Both the position numbers and the translations under genes were made by a program. From contig NZ_CP166625.1 of NCBI RefSeq assembly GCF_041320595.1, forward strand, positions 908,501 through 972,500: a stretch of 64,000 nt of DNA, read 5' to 3'. Of this stretch, positions 10,151 through 19,376 are shown in pieces. The DNA comes from Pleomorphomonas sp. PLEO. Lineage in GTDB: Bacteria; Pseudomonadota; Alphaproteobacteria; Rhizobiales; Pleomorphomonadaceae. The notes beneath the pieces are model-generated. The model made no database searches. It saw only the letters and a list, made by a program, of their open reading frames with translations, and was not told the DNA's origin. Each line of letters opens with the position of its first letter. The first letter of the stretch is position 1.

Positions 10151-11125
10151 TTAATGCAGCGACATGATCTTGATGATGGCCGGCGCCATGATGACGGCGA
10201 ACAGCACCGGCAGGAAGAACAGGATCATCGGCACCGTCAGCTTGGGCGGTAGCGCCGCAGCCTTCTTCTCTGCTTCGTTCATGCGCATGTCGCGGTTTTC
10301 CTGGCTGAGCACGCGTAGCGTCTGGCCCATGGGCGTGCCGTAGCGTTCGGACTGCATGAGTGCCAGGCAGACCGCCTTGACGCCGTCGAGACCTGTGCGG
10401 TTGGCCAGATTCTCATAGGCTTGCCGCCGATCGGACAGGAAGGACAGCTCGGCGGTTGTCAGGCTGAGTTCCTCGGCAAGTGCTAGCGACTGGCTGCCGA
10501 TCTCCTCGGAGACGCGGCGGAAGGCGAGCTCGATCGACATGCCGCTCTCAACGCAAATAAGCAGAAGATCGAGGGAGTCGGGAAAGGCGCGCTTGATCGA
10601 ATGCTGGCGCTTTTGCAGAGCGTTTGAGACGAAGATCACTGGCAGGTAGAAGCCGGCATAGGCGATGATCAAGCATATGCCTATTTTGAAGGGGAGAGGA
10701 CGATCGATCTTCAACACGACGAACATGTAGAAGATTGCAATCGCCAAGAAGCCGAAAGGCAGCACGAAACGGGCAAACAAGAAAGTGGTGGTGGCTGCTT
10801 CGCTCCGATAGCCGGCTTGCTTCAGCTTCTCCTCGCCTTTCTCGTCGAGTAGCGCTTTTCGGAGCGATAGCTTCTCGACCAAACCGCGCATGTAGGCCTT
10901 GGACGATTTGCCGCGCAGCGAGCCGCGCCCCTCCTCGGCCAGCCGAGCGCGCTCGCGTTGGCGAATTTTTTCCCGCTCGTCGGCGACCGCGCGCATGCGG
11001 GATGGAAGGCGGTCGCTCGACAGGAGCGGCATGGCCAGACTGAGAACGGTGGCGAATATGGCAAGCGATACGAGGATGGCCATCAGGACCACCGGATCGC
11101 GCAACGTGTCGATGATCGCGCCCAT
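10151..11125 (-). CDS. tadC: Tad pilus inner-membrane platform protein TadC
   Basis: Type II secretion F-family protein, 324 aa. An N-terminal membrane segment is followed by a cytoplasmic part, a central pair of hydrophobic segments, the T2SSF domain (LICVESGMSIELAFRRV) and a C-terminal membrane helix ending KIMSLH. With TadB it forms the membrane platform on which the CpaF ATPase acts. It is the last gene of the minus-strand pilus operon, 9 bp after tadB. Confidence 0.9.
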   Translation of the reverse strand: MGAIIDTLRDPVVLMAILVSLAIFATVLSLAMPLLSSDRLPSRMRAVADEREKIRQRERARLAEEGRGSLRGKSSKAYMRGLVEKLSLRKALLDEKGEEKLKQAGYRSEAATTTFLFARFVLPFGFLAIAIFYMFVVLKIDRPLPFKIGICLIIAYAGFYLPVIFVSNALQKRQHSIKRAFPDSLDLLLICVESGMSIELAFRRVSEEIGSQSLALAEELSLTTAELSFLSDRRQAYENLANRTGLDGVKAVCLALMQSERYGTPMGQTLRVLSQENRDMRMNEAEKKAAALPPKLTVPMILFFLPVLFAVIMAPAIIKIMSLH

Positions 11126-11134
11126 GGTAGTCCC

Positions 11135-12139
11135 TTAGAAGTCGAAGGCGATCATGCGCTTCATGACGAAGACGCCGATCAGCATCCAGAGAATCGAAAT
11201 GCCGAGAACGATCTGTCCCATCGGCGTGATGAACAACACCATGATGTAGTCGGGGCTGGTCAGGTAGACGAGGGTGGTAACGATGAAGGGCAGTGAGCCG
11301 ATGATGCCGGCCGACGACTTGGCCTCCATGCTCATCGCCTGGATCTTGGCTCGCATCTTCTTGCGCTCACGGAGAACCTTGGCGAGATTGCCGAGCGCCT
11401 CCGAGAGATTGCCGCCAGCCTTCGACTGGATGGAGAGCACGATGCCGAAGAAATTGGTCTCCGGCAGCGGCACGCGCTCGTACATGCGCAGGACCGCCTC
11501 GTCGATCGGCATTCCGAGCTGCAGCCCCTCAATGATGGTGCGGAACTCGCTTTTGACTGGCTCCTTGGCCTCGCTGGCGATCATCCGGAGACAATCGTTA
11601 AGCGGCAGGCCCGCCTTGACGCCGCGGACGATGACCTCGACGGCGTTGGAAAGCTCGTCGATGAAGGCTGCATGACGGCGCTTGCGAATGAAATTAACGA
11701 GAAAGCGAGGCAGCCCGAAGGCACCGACGAAACCTGCGCCAAGCACAAGAAGGATCGGCAAGCCGGTGACGAAACAGATGACCGTGACGACAATGCCGGC
11801 TACGGCGCTATAGGCATAGAAGCGGCCAGTGGACAGCGTAAGTCCTGCCTGCTCGAGGCGGAGTTGCATCGGCGGGTTAGTGGATTTCGATGCCCTGTGC
11901 TTCTGCTTGATCTCCAGATCCTTCAGAGTCTCCTGAACGTTGCGGCGGCGGGCGGACGAGGGCGCGGTCGTCTTGGTCCGTTCGATATCGATTGAAGGCG
12001 CGACCACCAACGTCCGCCGGCGTTCGACCGAAGCCTGCCGTTCTATGCGGCCGTAGAAAAAACCGTAGAGCAGCGCGGCGATCGAAAAGCCAACGAGGCC
12101 CATCATCGCGAGGACGCGGATGTCGATACCGATCTGCAT
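11135..12139 (-). CDS. tadB: Tad pilus inner-membrane platform protein TadB
   Basis: Type II secretion F-family protein. The ATG at 12139 gives 334 aa starting MQIGIDIRVLAMMG with an N-terminal membrane helix; longer readings run into the cpaF 3' end. The T2SSF domain contains VRGVKAGLPLNDCLRMIA and the later LSEALGNLAKVLRERKKM, followed by hydrophobic C-terminal helices. It pairs with TadC. Confidence 0.9.
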   Translation of the reverse strand: MQIGIDIRVLAMMGLVGFSIAALLYGFFYGRIERQASVERRRTLVVAPSIDIERTKTTAPSSARRRNVQETLKDLEIKQKHRASKSTNPPMQLRLEQAGLTLSTGRFYAYSAVAGIVVTVICFVTGLPILLVLGAGFVGAFGLPRFLVNFIRKRRHAAFIDELSNAVEVIVRGVKAGLPLNDCLRMIASEAKEPVKSEFRTIIEGLQLGMPIDEAVLRMYERVPLPETNFFGIVLSIQSKAGGNLSEALGNLAKVLRERKKMRAKIQAMSMEAKSSAGIIGSLPFIVTTLVYLTSPDYIMVLFITPMGQIVLGISILWMLIGVFVMKRMIAFDF

Positions 12140-12167
12140 GCTCCCTCTCTTCTGTTGTTGCCGGAGG

Positions 12168-13634
12168 TTAACTGTAGGCGCCGGCCGGTTCCTTTGCCTC
12201 GGATGCATCGAGGGCGGCGGCGAGCCGCCGCTCCTCGCCATAGTATCGGGCGCGATCCCAGAACTTCGGCCGACCGATACCGGTCGACCGGTGCCGGCCG
12301 ATCAGGCGGCCATCGCTCTCTTCGCCGACGATGTCGTAAACAAACAGATCCTGCGTGATCACCACATCGCCTTCGAGGCCAACCACCTCGGTGATATGGG
12401 TGATGCGGCGCGAACCGTCTCTGAGGCGCGCCGCCTGGATGATCACGTCGATCGAAGTGACGATCATCTCGCGCACCGTCTTGGATGGCAGCGTATAGCC
12501 ACCCATGGAGATCATTGATTCAATGCGGGAGATCGCCTCGCGCGGCGTGTTGGCGTGCAACGTACCCATCGAGCCATCGTGGCCTGTGTTCATCGCTTGC
12601 AGCAGATCGAAGGCTTCGGGGCCACGCACTTCGCCGACGATGATTCGTTCGGGACGCATGCGCAGGCAGTTCTTGACGAGATCGCGCATGGTCACCTGGC
12701 CCTCACCCTCGAGGTTGGGTGGGCGTGTCTCGAGGCGGACGACGTGCGGCTGCTGCAGCTGGAGCTCAGCGGCGTCTTCGCACGTGATGATGCGTTCGGT
12801 GGGTTCAATGTAGGCGGTGAGGCAGTTGAGCAATGTCGTCTTGCCGGAGCCGGTACCGCCGGATATCAGCACGTTGCAGCGGCAGCGGCCGATGATTTCG
12901 AGAATGGCGGCGCCCTCGGGGGTGATCGAGCCGAACTTGACCAGCTGCGGCAGCGTCAGCTTGTCCTTCTTGAACTTGCGGATGGTCAGCGTCGGCCCGT
13001 CGATGGCGAGCGGCGGGGCGATGACGTTGACACGGCTGCCGTCCGGCAGGCGCGCGTCGCAGATCGGCGAAGCTTCATCGACACGGCGGCCGATCTGACT
13101 GACGATGCGTTGGCAGATGTTCATCAGCTGGACGTTGTCGCGGAAGCGCACGCCGGTCTTGATCATCTTGCCGGCGACTTCGATGAAGACGGCGTCGGCG
13201 CCGTTGACCATGATGTCGGCGATATCGTCGCGGGCGAGCAGCGGTTCGAGCGGGCCGTAGCCCAGCACGTCGTTGCAGATGTCGTCGAGCAGTTCTTCTT
13301 GCTCGGAGATCGACATCACCACCGCCTTCAGCGTGATGATGTCACCGACGATGTCGCGGATTTCTTCGCGCGCCGTTTCGATGTCGAGCTTGGCGAGCTG
13401 GCTGAGATCGATTGTTTCGATCAGCGCCGAGAAAATCGACGATTTGGTATCGTAGTAGCTGTCGGACCTACGCCGCTCCTGCGTCTCCGGCGCCGGGGTC
13501 GACGCGGGACGAGCCGCGGGCGCCGGCGTTGTCGCTAATGTGGAGGTGGGGGGCGCGTCGGCTGCCCACGCCGCTGGAGGCGCCTTCGGTTTCTCCTGGG
13601 CCGAGCCAGCTGAGCCACGCTTGCCAAAGGACAT
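12168..13634 (-). CDS. cpaF: Pilus assembly ATPase CpaF/TadA
   Basis: Secretion ATPase of the PilT/VirB11 superfamily powering Flp pilus assembly; 488 aa. About 60 low-complexity Ala/Pro residues precede the core. Walker A is [13 protein letters not shown] at about 258-270, followed by the Asp box [19 protein letters not shown], Walker B region [20 protein letters not shown] and the His box [15 protein letters not shown]. It lies between cpaE and tadB with gaps of only 23 and 28 bp. Confidence 0.95.
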   Translation of the reverse strand: MSFGKRGSAGSAQEKPKAPPAAWAADAPPTSTLATTPAPAARPASTPAPETQERRRSDSYYDTKSSIFSALIETIDLSQLAKLDIETAREEIRDIVGDIITLKAVVMSISEQEELLDDICNDVLGYGPLEPLLARDDIADIMVNGADAVFIEVAGKMIKTGVRFRDNVQLMNICQRIVSQIGRRVDEASPICDARLPDGSRVNVIAPPLAIDGPTLTIRKFKKDKLTLPQLVKFGSITPEGAAILEIIGRCRCNVLISGGTGSGKTTLLNCLTAYIEPTERIITCEDAAELQLQQPHVVRLETRPPNLEGEGQVTMRDLVKNCLRMRPERIIVGEVRGPEAFDLLQAMNTGHDGSMGTLHANTPREAISRIESMISMGGYTLPSKTVREMIVTSIDVIIQAARLRDGSRRITHITEVVGLEGDVVITQDLFVYDIVGEESDGRLIGRHRSTGIGRPKFWDRARYYGEERRLAAALDASEAKEPAGAYS

Positions 13635-13657
13635 CGAACGTCTCCTCGTCCTGATCG

Positions 13658-14929
13658 TCAGTGCGCCTTGAGGCGCGGCAGGCGGGCGAGCAGGGGCATG
13701 AGAGCCGACTTGCGACCGCTACGGGCGACGCTACGACCCGTAAGCCGGGCGGCAAGCGTGTCGAAGATCTGCGCGACCGGCGCTCGGGCGTTGATTTCGG
13801 CGATCATCTGGCCATTGTTGGTCGCCGTGCCGAACAGCGCCGCGTCGAACGGAATGATGGCTGCCGGATCGAGCTGCAGCGCCTTCTGGAAATCGGCTGG
13901 TTTGATCTCCGGACGCTTCGGCAACCCGACCTGATTGATGACGAGGCGGGGGGCCGCGTCGTTGGGGCGGGCGATTTTCAGCTGGTCGATAAGGTTCTTG
14001 GTGTTTCTGAGCGAGGCAAGGTCGGGCAGCGCCGTGATCACGACCTCGTCGGCGGCGCCGAGCAGTCGGCGGACCCAGGCTGTCCAGAGGTGTGGCACAT
14101 CAAGGATGACCGCCGGCGCACCGACGCGGGCGGCCTCGAGGATCGGATCGAAGGCCATTTCGTCGTAGTCAAAGGCGCGATCAAGAGTCGCCGGCGCGGC
14201 GAGCAGGCTGAGGTTGTCGGCGCATTTGGCGAGCAGTCGATCAAGAAAGACGTCATCCACCCGGTCACCGGCGGCGAGCGCATCGGCCAATGTCTGTGCC
14301 GGTTCCTGATTGAAGTCGAGGCTGGCGGTGCCGAAGGGCAGGTCGAGATCGGCCAGCACAACGCCTCCATCGAAGGCGCGCGACAGAGCGAAGGCGACGT
14401 TATGGGCGACTGTCGACGAGCCGGCGCCACCGCGGGCACCAATGAAGGCGATCGTCCGCCCCACGGGCTTCACGTCGGGCGAGAGATAGATCTCACCGAT
14501 CTCGCGAATGACGTCGTAGATACCGAAAGGGGCGACCATGTATTCGGAAACGCCGCGGCGCATGAGGTCGCGGTAGAGCGCCACGTCGTCGTGATGACCA
14601 ATCAGCACGACCTTGGTACCGGCATCGCATACGGTGGCCAGCTGGTCGACCTGGGCAAGCACTCCCTCACGTCGTTCGCGTGTCTCGACAAAAAGAAGGT
14701 TCGGTGTCGGGGCCGCGGCGTAGAAGTCAAGCGCGGCGGCGACGCCGCCTTGGTGCACCTTGACGTGTGCCTTGGCCATGTGGCGATCGGCGGCCGCCAG
14801 CTCCAATACGTCGGCGACTTCCGGCGTTTCGCAGAACGCCTGAACGGCGATGCGCGGCACGGGTTTCAGCCCGTCGGCGTTGGCGGGCCGGCCGGAAGCG
14901 GAGGGAGCGTGCGGATCGTCGATGGTCAT
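13658..14929 (-). CDS. cpaE: Pilus localisation/assembly protein CpaE (TadZ)
   Basis: ParA/MinD-like P-loop protein with an N-terminal receiver-like domain that positions the pilus machinery; 423 aa. The receiver-like part spans about 25-130. The ATPase part carries the deviant Walker A GARGGAGSSTVAHN and VVLADLDLPFGTASLD. The sequence GSSTVAH lacks the usual GKT lysine-threonine arrangement, as is common in CpaE proteins, so ATPase activity may be reduced. Located between cpaD and cpaF. Confidence 0.88.
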   Translation of the reverse strand: MTIDDPHAPSASGRPANADGLKPVPRIAVQAFCETPEVADVLELAAADRHMAKAHVKVHQGGVAAALDFYAAAPTPNLLFVETRERREGVLAQVDQLATVCDAGTKVVLIGHHDDVALYRDLMRRGVSEYMVAPFGIYDVIREIGEIYLSPDVKPVGRTIAFIGARGGAGSSTVAHNVAFALSRAFDGGVVLADLDLPFGTASLDFNQEPAQTLADALAAGDRVDDVFLDRLLAKCADNLSLLAAPATLDRAFDYDEMAFDPILEAARVGAPAVILDVPHLWTAWVRRLLGAADEVVITALPDLASLRNTKNLIDQLKIARPNDAAPRLVINQVGLPKRPEIKPADFQKALQLDPAAIIPFDAALFGTATNNGQMIAEINARAPVAQIFDTLAARLTGRSVARSGRKSALMPLLARLPRLKAH

Positions 14930-14941
14930 AGCCGTCGGTTC

Positions 14942-15652
14942 CTAGAAAGTCGAAGTCGGATAAGTGGCCGATGGGCTCGATCCCTTGGCCGCCTTCTGCA
15001 ACATTTCCCAGCGCTGCCAGCCACGCACGGGCGTCTCTGCTCGCGGCATAAGGAGATCGTTGGGATTTTCCACCATGGCCGCGAGATTGGCCTGAGTGGC
15101 ACACCCGAACTCGGCGCCATCGTCCCCCTTCTGAGTGTCGGGAAGGGCATCGGAGGTCCACCGGCCACAGGGAGGGCTCACGGCCTTGATGCGGACAAAT
15201 CCGAGGCGGATCGGTGCGGGAACGCGTGGGTTGGCAACAGCATAGGTCTGAGTTCTCAGATAGGCTGCCGCGACACCCGATTGCCGCAGAACGGTTTGGA
15301 TCTGCCGAGCGAGATAATCGGCGGCCGCCTGATTGATCGATCCAGCAGGCGTCATCACGACCACTGGCCCGGTGGCGTTGCGCGCGGCGTCGACACCAAA
15401 GTCGGCGATCACTGCCTTGAGCTCGGGGGAAAGGCCTCCCGTGCCTGTGCCGACCGGAATGTCCAGTGTTTGAGGCGCCTCGGTGACGGCAATCGGATAA
15501 GCGCTACGGTAGCCGTCGGCCGGTAGGCCGTCCGTCAGCGCCTGGCCCTGCTGGTTGCAGGCGGCGAGCGCCAACGCCAGAGCGACCATCACCGGTTTCG
15601 CGGACCGACGCGGCTGCCTTTCGGGGCAGGTAAGCGGATTCATTGCCTGCAT
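14942..15652 (-). CDS. cpaD: Pilus assembly lipoprotein CpaD
   Basis: CpaD family outer-membrane-associated pilus protein. The ATG at 15652 is chosen because GGAGGAG lies 6 nt upstream; it gives 236 aa beginning MQAMNPLTCPERQ. A lipoprotein signal with lipobox LALAAC follows at about residue 30. The family segments VVVMTPAGSINQAAADYLARQI and FGCATQANLAAMVENPNDLL are present. It lies just downstream of the secretin gene. Confidence 0.88.
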   Translation of the reverse strand: MQAMNPLTCPERQPRRSAKPVMVALALALAACNQQGQALTDGLPADGYRSAYPIAVTEAPQTLDIPVGTGTGGLSPELKAVIADFGVDAARNATGPVVVMTPAGSINQAAADYLARQIQTVLRQSGVAAAYLRTQTYAVANPRVPAPIRLGFVRIKAVSPPCGRWTSDALPDTQKGDDGAEFGCATQANLAAMVENPNDLLMPRAETPVRGWQRWEMLQKAAKGSSPSATYPTSTF

Positions 15653-15674
15653 GGCACTCCTCCAATGCGTCGGC

Positions 15675-17066
15675 TTAGTCATACGAGAAGCCGTAGCGGC
15701 CCTGGTAGGAACCGGAAGCGGCACCGTTGACGCGATAGATGCGGTTGATCTGATTCAAGAAATAGCTTTGGGCGTCGGCCTGGAAGTTGAGGTTCTGGTC
15801 AGGCCGGGTGATCGCTGACGGCGCAACGTTCTGGACGATATAGGGTGTTACGAAGACGACCAGTTCGGTCTGCTGGCGCTGGTAGGCCTCGCTCTTGAAC
15901 AGCGCGCCGAGGATCGGCAGGTCCGACAGGCCCGGCGTGCCGTTGATGGTCTTGGAGATGTTGTCGCGCAAGAGTCCACCGATGGCGATGGCGCCGCCGG
16001 ATGGGACTTCAACCGTGGTTTCAGCGCCGCGTTTCTTGATGGCCGGAGTGGTGGAACTGAGCGACGTGTCGATGTCGCTTACCTCGGTATTGATGTTGAG
16101 ACTGATGCGGCCGGAAGTCAGCACCACCGGCGTGAACTTCAAGATGACGCCGTATTCCTTGAAGTTGACGGTGTTGCCGTTGTTGCTGGTGATCGTGTAG
16201 GGAATTTCGCCGCCCACCACCACCTTGGCCGGCTGGCCTGAAATAGCCGTGACGTTTGGTTCCGCCAGTGTGCGCACAACACCCTGGGTCTTCAGGGCGT
16301 TGATCATCGCGGTAAAGTTGTTTGTTGAGATGTTCAGCGCCGAGCTGGTGCTCGTGTCGCCGATACCGAACAGTTTGGTGGAATCGGATGACAATCCCGC
16401 CAAATTGGTCGTGAGATTGCTCGCGGAACTCGCCGCGGTGACCGCCCCCACTGTGCCCGCCATATCGATGCCGAGCTTCCTGACCGTGTCTTTTTCTACC
16501 TCGGCGATCACGACCCGCAGGTTGACTTGGTCGGAGCCGGAGATGGAGATCGAGTTGATGACCTTTTCCGGCGAACCAACGAACTTGCCGGCGATGTTGG
16601 CCGCCGTAGCGGCCGCTTCGGGCGATGTGGCGGTCCCCGATAGTACTAGAGAATCACCGAGCGACTGCGCCTTGATATGCGAGCCGGGAACGACCTGTGC
16701 CAGCGTATTCTCGAGGCCGACGGTGTCGCGACCGATCACCAGCTCGAAATGCGCGATCTGGCGGTTGCCGGCCCCGAACAGGAAGACGTTAGCCTCGCCG
16801 ACGCTCATGCCTATCAGGTAGATTTTGCGATTGTTGCGCACCACCGCATCGGCGATCGTCGGATTGGATACCAGAACGTCGCGAATATCCTCAGGCAGGT
16901 CGATGACCATGGACTTGTTGAGGCCAAGGTTGATAACCCGGCCGTCGATGTCGGTGACCGAGTTGAGGGCGGCGGGGTCCGCGGCTCGGACCGGCTCGGC
17001 GGAAAGTGCCAGGCCGGCGGCAAAAAGACCCGCGAAGGGGAGTATCAGCGCTAGGCAGCGATTCAT
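15675..17066 (-). CDS. cpaC: Pilus secretin CpaC (RcpA-like)
   Basis: Outer-membrane secretin through which the Flp pilus exits. It has a signal peptide (MNRCLALILPFAGLFAAG...), an N-terminal pilus/secretin N domain with VLVSNPTIADAVVRNNRKIYL, a BON-like segment, and the C-terminal secretin domain with VEVPSGGAIAIGGLL. The ATG at 17066 has AGGA 8-9 nt upstream. An alternative ATG at 17111 overlaps the cpaB stop (ATGA) and would add 15 residues before the signal peptide, but lacks a ribosome site. Confidence 0.9.
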   Translation of the reverse strand: MNRCLALILPFAGLFAAGLALSAEPVRAADPAALNSVTDIDGRVINLGLNKSMVIDLPEDIRDVLVSNPTIADAVVRNNRKIYLIGMSVGEANVFLFGAGNRQIAHFELVIGRDTVGLENTLAQVVPGSHIKAQSLGDSLVLSGTATSPEAAATAANIAGKFVGSPEKVINSISISGSDQVNLRVVIAEVEKDTVRKLGIDMAGTVGAVTAASSASNLTTNLAGLSSDSTKLFGIGDTSTSSALNISTNNFTAMINALKTQGVVRTLAEPNVTAISGQPAKVVVGGEIPYTITSNNGNTVNFKEYGVILKFTPVVLTSGRISLNINTEVSDIDTSLSSTTPAIKKRGAETTVEVPSGGAIAIGGLLRDNISKTINGTPGLSDLPILGALFKSEAYQRQQTELVVFVTPYIVQNVAPSAITRPDQNLNFQADAQSYFLNQINRIYRVNGAASGSYQGRYGFSYD

Positions 17067-17107
17067 GACCGGGTTTCCTGCAGTTGCGATCGGTCGGGAC
17101 GCTTGGT

Positions 17108-17902
17108 TCATGGCGCTTGCTGAGCCGTGACGCGAGAGACGACGCCGAATTTCACGACGGCGACACCGGTGGGTTTGCGCTGGCGGGCGGCGGGCTGGTC
17201 GTTGTCGACAAGAGGGCGCAACGCCAATGAAATCGAGCCGATCTGCTGAGCCTGGGTGACAAGCTCAGTCTGGTCGGGCGTGAGCTCCAGCGTTGCCGTG
17301 TTCTGCGCCACCATGGAGGGCTGTTTGTCGTCGCCGGTCTGCTGCACCGACTGATCGATGGCGAGTATCCTTATGTCTGTCAGGATGGTCTCGGCCACCG
17401 CTTCGTTTGCATCCTTCTGGCGCACCAGCAGGATGTCGACGCGGTCTTCCGGCAGGATGAACCCACCGGCCGTCGAGGCGGCGTTGACGCGTACCGCTAC
17501 GGCCCGCATGCCCTCGGGCAGGACGGCCGACAGGAAGCCGCGGTCGGATCGCACCAGCTTGGCCTTGCGGATTGGCTCGCCGGCCAGGATGGGGTTGCGT
17601 ACCAACATGCCCTTGAGCTCACTGACGGCGTCTGGTTGGCTCGTTCGCTGAATATACCCCTCGTTCAGCCCATCCTTCGGCCAAGGCTTCCAGACGAGGT
17701 TCTCGACGTCGACGTTCTTGCCGATACCGATATCCTTGGAAGCAACGAGCACATCCTCGAGGTCCATCGGCGGTGTAGCCGGTTGGGCGGCGACCTGTTG
17801 CGGCGCCTCCGGTGCATGGGTGCCGATCCGGGTCGCGATGAGACCGGCGCCGGCGGCAGCGCCGACGGCGACGAGCAGAATGACCAGTTGGATCGGGCGC
17901 AT
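17108..17902 (-). CDS. cpaB: Pilus assembly protein CpaB (RcpC-like)
   Basis: SAF-domain protein, 264 aa, with one N-terminal membrane helix (PIQLVILLVAVGAAAGAG). The SAF region contains VLVASKDIGIGKNVDVENL, and the RcpC-type domain has GMRAVAVRVNAASTAGGFI. It is periplasmic and associated with the secretin. A TTAACCAT motif lies about 72 bp upstream of its start, suggesting a promoter in the gap to cpaA. Confidence 0.9.
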   Translation of the reverse strand: MRPIQLVILLVAVGAAAGAGLIATRIGTHAPEAPQQVAAQPATPPMDLEDVLVASKDIGIGKNVDVENLVWKPWPKDGLNEGYIQRTSQPDAVSELKGMLVRNPILAGEPIRKAKLVRSDRGFLSAVLPEGMRAVAVRVNAASTAGGFILPEDRVDILLVRQKDANEAVAETILTDIRILAIDQSVQQTGDDKQPSMVAQNTATLELTPDQTELVTQAQQIGSISLALRPLVDNDQPAARQRKPTGVAVVKFGVVSRVTAQQAP

Positions 17903-17973
17903 GATGTTGCCTCGTGACCTGGGACGACGAGTGTTTCACTCAACGTCCGAGTACACGTGGTAACGCTGAATTT

Positions 17974-17981
17974 ATGGTTAA
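17974..17981 (-). promoter_or_regulatory. TTAACCAT motif upstream of cpaB (CtrA-type half site)
   Basis: ATGGTTAA on the plus strand reads TTAACCAT on the coding strand of cpaB, 72 bp before its ATG. TTAACCAT is a motif linked to the alphaproteobacterial cell-cycle regulator CtrA. A single 8-mer can occur by chance. It is listed because the same 8-mer also precedes flp. Confidence 0.35.
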
Positions 17982-18053
17982 TAAGGTGTTGGAAATCGTG
18001 TCGGTTTGTATCGGCCATTCAGCAACGATCAGCAATTGGCCGCCGCTGTGGAT

Positions 18054-18566
18054 TCATATCCTAGCGAGGATGACGAACCATTGCGTATCGGGAAAAACAG
18101 AGAGCGCAGCGGCGGCGAGCGCCACACCGTAGGGAACGCCGGCGCCCTTTTCGTGCAGCCGAAGCGCCGGGGGCCAGCCGAGTAGGAAGCCGGGCAGCGG
18201 CACTGAGCGGAATGCCAGCACGGTGAGCGATAGCGCACCACCGAATAGAGCTGTCAGCACCAAGAAGGGGAGGGCCTGTTCGACCCCGAGCCACAGCGCA
18301 ATGGCTGAGGCAAGCTTGGCGTCGCCGCCGCCGAGGAAACCAAAGGAAAACAGGATAAACGTAACTGCCAAAACGCCCACACCTACCAGAGCATGAATGC
18401 CGATCCCTGCGAGCGATACACCTGTTAGAAGTGCCGTCGCTAGGAAGGCAATGGCGAGCGCTGCCGGGAAGCGGTTTGGAATCTGCATGGTCAGGAGATC
18501 GTAAGAGGCGGCTACCGTGACCACGACAGGAAAGATAGCAACAAAAAGGGTCGCGACGATCGGCAA
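18054..18566 (-). CDS. cpaA: Prepilin peptidase CpaA
   Basis: A24-family aspartic protease that processes Flp and the TadE/F pseudopilins; polytopic membrane protein of 170 aa. The active-site motifs are YDLLTMQIPNRF and GGGDAKL. The TTG at 18566 (product begins MPIVATLFVAIF) is chosen because GGAGAG lies 5 nt upstream and the length fits CpaA; a longer reading adds 55 non-homologous residues. It sits between flp and cpaB. Confidence 0.85.
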   Translation of the reverse strand: MPIVATLFVAIFPVVVTVAASYDLLTMQIPNRFPAALAIAFLATALLTGVSLAGIGIHALVGVGVLAVTFILFSFGFLGGGDAKLASAIALWLGVEQALPFLVLTALFGGALSLTVLAFRSVPLPGFLLGWPPALRLHEKGAGVPYGVALAAAALSVFPDTQWFVILARI

Positions 18567-18660
18567 GGGCTCTCTCCGGGACGCCTTCAGGCATGAAGCA
18601 CACTGACCGACGCTAGCCGAGCGCGGTAAACGGCGTCTGAATGACAAGCCATGATGGCCT

Positions 18661-18692
18661 AAAAACATAAAGGGAGGCCATGATGGCCTCCC
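18661..18692 (-). terminator. Hairpin downstream of flp
   Basis: Perfect stem GGGAGGCCA (18672-18680) / TGGCCTCCC (18684-18692) with a 3-nt loop, followed on the minus strand by TTTATGTTTTT. It lies between flp and cpaA and would let the major pilin be transcribed more than the assembly genes. Confidence 0.7.
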
Positions 18693-18792
18693 CTTTTGGA
18701 ACCGACTTAAGCAGGTCCGCGCCAGAGGCACGCATCCGGCCTCGCCCGCGGCTTCCGGTGGGAAGCAGCCGCGCGGATCTTCCGCCTGGGTC

Positions 18793-18966
18793 TCAGGTGG
18801 CGTTCTTCATCTTGCCGGCAATCGAGTTGAAGGTGCCGCTGATGTTATTGCCGAGTGTGCCTGCGGCGGTGATGATCGCGACGGCAATCAGCGAGGCGAT
18901 CAGGCCGTATTCGATGGCGGTAGCGCCGGACTCGTCCTTCAGGAAACGCGAAACGAGAGCCTTCAT
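18793..18966 (-). CDS. flp: Flp-type major pilin
   Basis: Type IVb pilin precursor of 57 aa. A short leader ends in Gly14, followed by ATAIEYGLIASLIAV, so cleavage leaves Ala at +1 and the conserved Glu-Tyr at +5/+6. One hydrophobic helix is followed by a short tail ending AGKMKNAT. The start at 18966 has AGGAGT 7 nt upstream. It is the first gene of the minus-strand pilus cluster and is followed by a strong hairpin. Confidence 0.95.
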   Translation of the reverse strand: MKALVSRFLKDESGATAIEYGLIASLIAVAIITAAGTLGNNISGTFNSIAGKMKNAT

Positions 18967-19376
18967 TTGAGGTACTCCTAAGCTCACTAATCTGACAGCA
19001 CAGGTTCGAAGGTCTAATTTCGCCTGACCCGTCTGAACCGAGGTCAATCTAGGCCGCGAGCTGTTGCTGCCGAGTTAAGGCGATCGATGAAAGGCGGCCC
19101 TATCCGCAAAAATCGCTAGATGGTTAAAGTTAACTGAATGCACAGGCAAAAAACGCTTCCTTTACCTCCCTATCAACCGGAGGCGAGCCCCTAATGGCCC
19201 TCAAAACTGCTTTTTCTTCAGAATAACGGCGGTTATCGGCATGGGTATTTTGGGAGGGCACTCTACCACACCGATCCTGTCGCCAGGCTGGAATGCGAAG
19301 GAGTGCGATAGCGTTGGCGCTTTATTTACCAACACCGGTGATGATCGCGGTGAACAGATGGTTACCGGAGCGTCCC
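18967..19376 (+). other. Divergent intergenic region between flp and the pilN-like gene
   Basis: About 410 bp with no convincing gene. It must hold the promoters of flp (leftward) and the secretin-N-domain gene (rightward). It is more AT-rich than its surroundings around 19120-19230, where a TTAACCAT motif occurs. Short reading frames here have no ribosome site or recognisable product. Confidence 0.6.
19120..19127 (-). promoter_or_regulatory. TTAACCAT motif upstream of flp (CtrA-type half site)
   Basis: Reads TTAACCAT on the flp coding strand, about 154 bp before the flp ATG, and is preceded by another TTAA core (GTTAAC). In Caulobacter the pilin gene is activated by CtrA, so the position is plausible. 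The assignment rests on motif identity only. Confidence 0.4.

Noticed and set aside
13661-15526. 621-aa plus-strand open frame opposite cpaE and cpaD
   Set aside because: Antisense shadow of recognised pilus genes, with low-complexity composition and no domain.
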